This document shows positions 60,452-64,000 of a stretch of 64,000 nt of DNA, piece after piece. Position 1 is the stretch's first letter; the number at the start of each line of letters is the position of its first letter. The position numbers were made by a program, and so were the translations under genes. The notes under the pieces are model-generated. The model was not told the DNA's origin and made no database searches. It saw only the letters and a program-made list of their open reading frames with translations. The stretch is from CAYRTV01 sp964505785 (lineage in GTDB: Bacteria > Acidobacteriota > Aminicenantia > Aminicenantales > Aminicenantaceae), in the NCBI GenBank assembly GCA_964505785.1, contig CAZDJZ010000003.1, forward strand, positions 124,001 through 188,000, read 5' to 3'.

Positions 60452-61401
60452 TCTTCTGTAAATACTCCAATTTTCCTGTACTTTTGATAGCGAAGCTCTA
60501 TTCTTTTTTCCGGAGACAATTTTTCCATATCTGCCAGAGTTTTTTGGATTTCCTTATCGACCGCAACGAATGTGGTTTCCCAATCAATATGGGCGCCTCC
60601 CGGCGGCTCCGGAATTATTTTGTCCGCAATCCCGAACTCGGCCAAATCTTTAGCCAGGAAACGAAGATTTTCCGCTGCCTGGGCAAGAGCTGTTTGATCC
60701 TTCCATAATATGGCCGCACATCCTTCAGGGGAAATAACTGAATAAAATGAATTTTCCAGCATCAATAATCGATCACCAACCCCAACCGCCAGGGCGCCTC
60801 CGCTTCCGCCTTCTCCAATGACAACATTAAGGACCGGGATTTTCAATTGCGATATTTCTTTCAAATTAAAAGCAATGGCCTCTGCCTGCCCCCGTTCTTC
60901 GCCTTCAATACCCGGATAAGCTCCAGGAGTATCGATCAATGTGATCACCGGGAAATTAAATTTTTGGGCCAGCTTCATGATCCGCAGAGCTTTCCTGTAG
61001 CCTTCCGGAGTCGGCTGTCCAAAATTCCTTGATATACGCTCGCGGGTTGTCCGGCCTTTTTGATGCCCGACTATGACAACACTCTGACCACGGTATTGTG
61101 CAAATCCTGCGATCAAAGCCGGATCATCTCCCGCCCTCCGGTCCCCATGAAATTCCATAAAATCCTGTGTCAGCCTCTTGATATAATCAAGAGTATAGGG
61201 CCGTTGGGGATGACGGGCGATTTGAACCCGGTGCAATGCGGTTAATTTCGGCTGTAATTTCTCCCATTCCGACTTTATCCGCTCTTTCAATGGATCGATC
61301 TTATCTTTTTGCGGAATATCCGACTCCATCAACGCATCGATCTGCTTTTTATACTCTAGTATTTTTTTCTCTAATTGATAAAAATCTTTTTCAGCACTCA
61401 T
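60448..61401 (-). CDS. accA: Acetyl-CoA carboxylase carboxyltransferase subunit alpha
   Basis: 317 residues. N-terminal coiled region (about 1-60), then RPYTLDYIKRL, FMEFHGDRRAGDDPALIAGF, GHQKGRTTRERISRNFG, LIDTPGAYPGIEGEERGQAE, VIGEGGSGGALAVGVGD and YSVISPEGCAAILWKD, all typical AccA. Transfers the carboxyl group to acetyl-CoA in fatty acid synthesis together with AccD, which is not in this window. Promoter at 61465-61493. Confidence 0.96.
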   Translation of the reverse strand: MSAEKDFYQLEKKILEYKKQIDALMESDIPQKDKIDPLKERIKSEWEKLQPKLTALHRVQIARHPQRPYTLDYIKRLTQDFMEFHGDRRAGDDPALIAGFAQYRGQSVVIVGHQKGRTTRERISRNFGQPTPEGYRKALRIMKLAQKFNFPVITLIDTPGAYPGIEGEERGQAEAIAFNLKEISQLKIPVLNVVIGEGGSGGALAVGVGDRLLMLENSFYSVISPEGCAAILWKDQTALAQAAENLRFLAKDLAEFGIADKIIPEPPGGAHIDWETTFVAVDKEIQKTLADMEKLSPEKRIELRYQKYRKIGVFTEE

Positions 61402-61464
61402 GTTTTGCCTGCCTGGATTTTTTAAGTGAACTGATTTTGCCAGACCTTCAGGTCCGGTTTGTTT

Positions 61465-61493
61465 ATTCTATAGATTTACGAAAATAAATTCAA
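61465..61493 (-). promoter_or_regulatory. Promoter of the accA-hisS-aspS operon
   Basis: Minus strand: -35 TTGAAT (61493-61488), 17-bp spacer, -10 TAGAAT (61470-61465). A hairpin CCGGACCT-GA-AGGTCTGG (61457-61440) follows in the leader. Confidence 0.5.
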
Positions 61494-61589
61494 GACAGTC
61501 CGAAAACCATTCACTGCTTCGAATGAACACTTTGAAGCAGAACATGTAGAGACTCAATCATTCATCTTTTTTTGGATTGCAGTTTTTAT

Positions 61590-62240
61590 TTAATCTAATT
61601 TGGCTACCAGCTTCTGCGTGGGAATTCGGACTTCCAGCAAGTCTCCATCTGAATTGGTTTGAAGCTCAATTACAGAAGAACTGATATCCATGAGCAGGCG
61701 GCAGGAATTTTCCTCATCCGCCTGTAAAAGAAACGGCACTTCAACCTGAGGAATAATATAGGCGGAAAGTTGTTTTTCTGCTTCCAGAGAGCAGCGGTAT
61801 TTTTTGGATATGACCATATATGCTGAAAAAACCGGATTGGGGAGTAAAAATGCATCCCTCCGTATATCAACAGAGACGGTTTGTTCCCGGCCGGAAATCT
61901 GAATCAGATTTTCAACGTGCCCATCGGAAACAGCACTTTCCACCTTCTGTTCCATCCCGCTGATAGCTCCTTCAAAAAAAAACCTTTGCGGGATGAAACT
62001 CTCGCTGAGTTGAATTTCCATCCGTTTTATTTGAATTGGAATAGGTTTGGTCATCCGCCCGGTTACGACAAGTTCATATCCCCGTTCGACCCGCCGCCAT
62101 TCAAATTCCTCATATCCGACTTGCTCATCCATAACGTATATCGAAAAGGTTCCCCGCTCAGCCTCAATGTCCGCTGCTGCGGAAGAAGCGAACAGAGCCA
62201 GGCAGCAGATGCTCGTAATAGTGCCGATTTTTTTCTTCAT
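61590..62240 (-). CDS. Exported protein of unknown function
   Basis: 216 residues. Signal peptide MKKKIGTITSICCLALFASS AAA-type, then a beta-rich domain beginning IEAERGTFSIYVMDEQVGYE and with RRVERGYELVVTGRM, IQIKRMEIQLSESFIPQRFF. The pattern (a property measured as strand pairs such as YVMDEQVGYEEF and ELQTNSDGDLLEVRIPTQ) recalls DUF3108-like or LolA-like periplasmic proteins, but I do not recognise the family. ATG 62240 has GGGAG ten bases upstream. It lies 57 bases after the YbjQ gene and may be co-transcribed with the sigma operon. Confidence 0.55.
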   Translation of the reverse strand: MKKKIGTITSICCLALFASSAAADIEAERGTFSIYVMDEQVGYEEFEWRRVERGYELVVTGRMTKPIPIQIKRMEIQLSESFIPQRFFFEGAISGMEQKVESAVSDGHVENLIQISGREQTVSVDIRRDAFLLPNPVFSAYMVISKKYRCSLEAEKQLSAYIIPQVEVPFLLQADEENSCRLLMDISSSVIELQTNSDGDLLEVRIPTQKLVAKLD

Positions 62241-62297
62241 TTTTACTCCCAGTCCGCCTTGCGTTAAAAAGCCGGGCAAATATTGAAAATCTGAGAA

Positions 62298-62612
62298 TTA
62301 TTCTATAACAACAGCTGTCCCGTAGACTAAAATTTCCGATGCATTCTGCATAATCATGGAAGTTGTGAACCGGACATTGATAACGGCATTGGCTCCCTGA
62401 TTTTCGGCCTCTTCTATCATACGGTCAATTGCTTGTTCACGGGCTTCAGCCATCATTTTTGTGTAATCACGGATTTCACCGCCCACTAAATTTTTCAAGG
62501 CGGCGGAAATGTCATGTCCGATATGACGGGCGCGAATTGTGTTCCCGCGGACCAGACTTAATGTCCTTTTTATGGTCTTGCCGGGGATATCTCCTGTCGT
62601 TACTACAATCAT
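62298..62612 (-). CDS. YbjQ/UPF0145 family protein
   Basis: 104 residues. Matches the YbjQ family: VVTTGDIPGKTIKRTLSLVRGN, AALKNLVGGEIRDYTKMMAE, AREQAIDRMIEEAENQGANA and VINVRFTTSMIMQNASEILVYGTAVVIE. Forms oligomeric rings in known structures; sometimes annotated as heavy-metal binding, without firm function. Its start overlaps the stop of the anti-sigma gene by four bases, so it is part of that operon. Confidence 0.88.
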   Translation of the reverse strand: MIVVTTGDIPGKTIKRTLSLVRGNTIRARHIGHDISAALKNLVGGEIRDYTKMMAEAREQAIDRMIEEAENQGANAVINVRFTTSMIMQNASEILVYGTAVVIE

Positions 62613-63055
62613 TTTTGAACCTCCTTGTATCTCTCCCGTTTGTGAACAAAGATCTGTTCCCTCGCTAAAGAAATCAGCAAAATGACCAGTCCTCCCAGAA
62701 CAGCCAAAATTCCTATTTTAAAAAAGAATGGAAGTCCAGGATCATGCAGCATATTCTTAACCAGCCGGTATCCTCCGTAGAGAAGGAAAATCATAGCACC
62801 GATGGAAAGAAAAATCCACCCGGTTTGCCTCTCCATCCGGTTATATATGGAACCCCAGTAATGCTCCCAGGCCTCTCCCGGAGGCGGTTTTAAAGACATC
62901 CGGGTCATTGCATCCTCTAAATCCTCCATTTCCTTAAATTCCCGGCGGCATTCATCACATTCCTGAATGTGATTCCTGACTTTTTCTTTCTCCGCTGCGG
63001 ATAATTCGCCGTCATGATATAAGGCAACGAGTTTTTTTATTTCTTCATGTTTCAT
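62609..63055 (-). CDS. Zinc-finger anti-sigma factor (2)
   Basis: 148 residues. ZAS motif HIQECDECRREFKEME (H-x3-C-x2-C), then two hydrophobic segments (IFLSIGAMIFLLYGGYRLV near 80-98 and FKIGILAVLGGLVILLISL near 111-129). The ATG at 63055 has a strong GGGGGAGG upstream. The preceding sigma gene stops 49 bases earlier in its own frame, but a -1 shift at its ten-A run would end it in TGA overlapping this ATG. Confidence 0.85.
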   Translation of the reverse strand: MKHEEIKKLVALYHDGELSAAEKEKVRNHIQECDECRREFKEMEDLEDAMTRMSLKPPPGEAWEHYWGSIYNRMERQTGWIFLSIGAMIFLLYGGYRLVKNMLHDPGLPFFFKIGILAVLGGLVILLISLAREQIFVHKRERYKEVQK

Positions 63056-63104
63056 TCTTGCATCCTCCCCCTTTCTTTTATTTTGTTGCGGTTCATCACC
63101 AATT

Positions 63105-63692
63105 TTAATTTTTTTTTTGGGAGTAATAGAGAGAAGACATGATTGTTCCGACCGGCTTCCGGGTTATTTCGGCGATCTCTTTATAAGAACATTGTCTGAA
63201 ATACTTGAGAATAATTATTTCCCGGTGTTCAAAGGGCAAGGTTTCCATCGCATCCCAGACGCTTTTTTGCAATTCCAGATCATTTTTGTCTTCATAATAC
63301 ACAGGGACATCCTGCCGCGGCATGGCATTCCGTATCCGTCTTTTTTTCATAAAATCCAGGCAAAGATTTTTCAATATTTGATAAAACCAGGGATAAAAAG
63401 GCTTTTCGCAGTCAAATGATTTCAATTTTCGGTATGCACGTACAAATGCATCTTGGGAAATATCCAGAGCATCCTGCTGATTCCTGACAAAGCCAAGGGC
63501 TATGCTGTAAGCAGCCCCTTTATATTTCTCCACAAAGAACCGGAACATGTTTTTGTTTCCGGCTTGAACCTGCCTGAGAATAAACAGCTCGGTTCCTTCT
63601 TTCACCGGGTTCTCAGCCTGCATAACAGCATCCGATTTTAACCCGATGACCTTGACTTGATTTTCCATTTTTAAATTTCTTTTCACTGTCAT
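63105..63692 (-). CDS. ECF-type RNA polymerase sigma factor (2), truncated at an A10 run
   Basis: 195 residues. Region 2 (FVEKYKGAAYSIALGFVRNQ, DALDISQDAFVRAYRKL, FYPWFYQILKNLCLDFMKKR) and region 4 (LPFEHREIIILKYFRQCSYK, EIAEITRKPVGTIMSSLYYS) are present, but the product stops at QKKN directly after the recognition helix. In the -1 frame the sequence continues QKKKLKLVMNRNKIKERGRM-QE and then TGA, giving the normal sigma tail and an ATGA overlap with the anti-sigma gene. Either the run is a genuine slippage site, the gene is mutated, or one base was lost in sequencing. The N-terminal 30 residues are an extension; ATG 63668 is an alternative start. Confidence 0.8.
   Translation of the reverse strand: MTVKRNLKMENQVKVIGLKSDAVMQAENPVKEGTELFILRQVQAGNKNMFRFFVEKYKGAAYSIALGFVRNQQDALDISQDAFVRAYRKLKSFDCEKPFYPWFYQILKNLCLDFMKKRRIRNAMPRQDVPVYYEDKNDLELQKSVWDAMETLPFEHREIIILKYFRQCSYKEIAEITRKPVGTIMSSLYYSQKKN
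63109..63118 (-). other. Ten-A homopolymer, candidate frameshift/slippage site
   Basis: Ten T on the plus strand (ten A in the mRNA) inside the 3' end of the sigma gene, in the context CCC-A10-TTAAAATTGG. Zero frame reads CAA AAA AAA AAT TAA; one base back reads CAA AAA AAA AAA TTA AAA TTG and stays open for 18 more codons. Confidence 0.6.
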
Positions 63693-63813
63693 ATACGCAA
63701 AAACCGATCATTTTATTCAATTTTAATCTTTTTTTTTAAGCGCATTGTACTTTTTCATGAACCCATCATGAGTGTAACACAATATCAATGAAAATCTCTG
63801 CCCTTCCGAAGAG

Positions 63814-63950
63814 CGAAGCGAGGCCGGAATCGGAGAGGATGTCCTCGCTGGGGACAGATGCGCAGCTGCGGGATATGGCCCTTATCCATTGCCATATGGA
63901 AACGGTTTTTATATGAAAACGCCGGCATTTGATCCGGCGAGGCAGGAGAA
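63814..63950 (-). repeat. Family B dispersed repeat, copy 2
   Basis: Inverted counterpart of 13110-13250: on the minus strand it contains CATATAAAAACCGTTT, GATAAGGGCCATATCCCGC, TCTGTCCCCAGCGAGGACAT and CTCCGATTCCGGCCTCGCT with few differences between blocks. The end near 63810 adds GAGCGAAGCGAGG, a family C-like piece. The 308-bp region 63693-64000 shows no other feature; a 74-codon minus-strand frame across it follows repeat sequence and is not credited. Confidence 0.68.
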
Positions 63951-64000
63951 GAAACAGGTCAGGAAAGATTTCTCTGTCTGACAACTTCATAGATAAATAC

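Noticed and set aside
63766..63990. 74-codon minus-strand frame at the window end
   Set aside because: Covers repeat copy B2; the frame is not the one open in copy B1.
1..64000. tRNA, rRNA, tmRNA, CRISPR arrays, insertion sequences, prophage or defence islands
   Set aside because: Looked for on both strands; no convincing cloverleaf, spacer-repeat array, transposase, integrase or defence gene was seen.

Overview
The window is a compact, moderate-G+C stretch of chromosome from an anaerobic, diderm (LPS-making) bacterium. The Kdo genes (kdsB, kdsA, kdsD, kdsC), TolC/RND export genes and a DUF5916 outer-membrane-type protein point to an outer membrane. The Rnf complex, an NfnAB-type transhydrogenase and a phosphofructokinase with pyrophosphate-type signatures point to anaerobic energy metabolism. 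The gene mix (CarD, bactofilin, DUF5916, divergent Hfq) resembles uncultured Acidobacteriota/Aminicenantes-like lineages, but that placement is an inference from gene content only.

Layout. 1-1000: DUF177 protein (cut by the edge) and a small unknown gene. 1034-5167: polA and a GNAT-like protein. 5349-12950: rnfCDGEAB, a RseC-like protein, a NusG-II-domain protein and an FGGY sugar kinase. 12951-13550: gene-free, packed with four families of dispersed repeats. 13551-21695 (minus): radC; an overlapping five-gene redox operon (two divergent oxoacid:ferredoxin-oxidoreductase beta-like proteins, a two-cluster ferredoxin, NfnA, NfnB); and a sigma-54 two-component system with a small secreted protein. 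21948-33918 (plus): a secreted lipocalin-like protein, an ECF sigma/anti-sigma/Spy-like operon, TolC, the DUF5916 protein and a czcCBA/cusCBA-like metal pump. 34024-39061: Hfq-like protein, pdxA, PFK, smpB, a CBS-domain membrane protein, carD. 39209-47174: the rpmH-rnpA-yidD-yidC-jag-mnmE-mnmG-parS-parA-parB block usually found near oriC, here without dnaA. 47187-55557: bactofilin, the Kdo pathway with pyrG embedded, phosphomannomutase, uppP and manC. 55614-61401 (minus): class II aldolase, aspS, hisS, accA. 61590-63692 (minus): a secreted unknown, a YbjQ protein and a second sigma/anti-sigma pair.

How it fits together. Nfn, Rnf and the unusual beta-like pair all handle low-potential electrons between ferredoxin, NAD(P)H and the membrane. 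The Kdo, mannose and undecaprenyl genes feed envelope and glycan synthesis. Several regulators (two ECF modules, a sigma-54 two-component system) sit beside envelope and export genes. Genes are densely packed with many 4-base ATGA overlaps, so translational coupling is the rule.

Best candidates for something undescribed: (1) the minus-strand redox operon at 14501-18535, where two tandem OFOR-beta-like proteins keep their Fe-S cysteines but have degenerate TPP/Mg motifs and no alpha or gamma partner; (2) the sigma factor gene at 63105-63692, which stops at a ten-A run although a -1 shift restores a normal sigma C-terminus that ends exactly on the anti-sigma start codon; (3) the dispersed repeat families, one with covarying hairpins and one recruited as a terminator. 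No tRNA, rRNA, CRISPR array or insertion sequence was seen.
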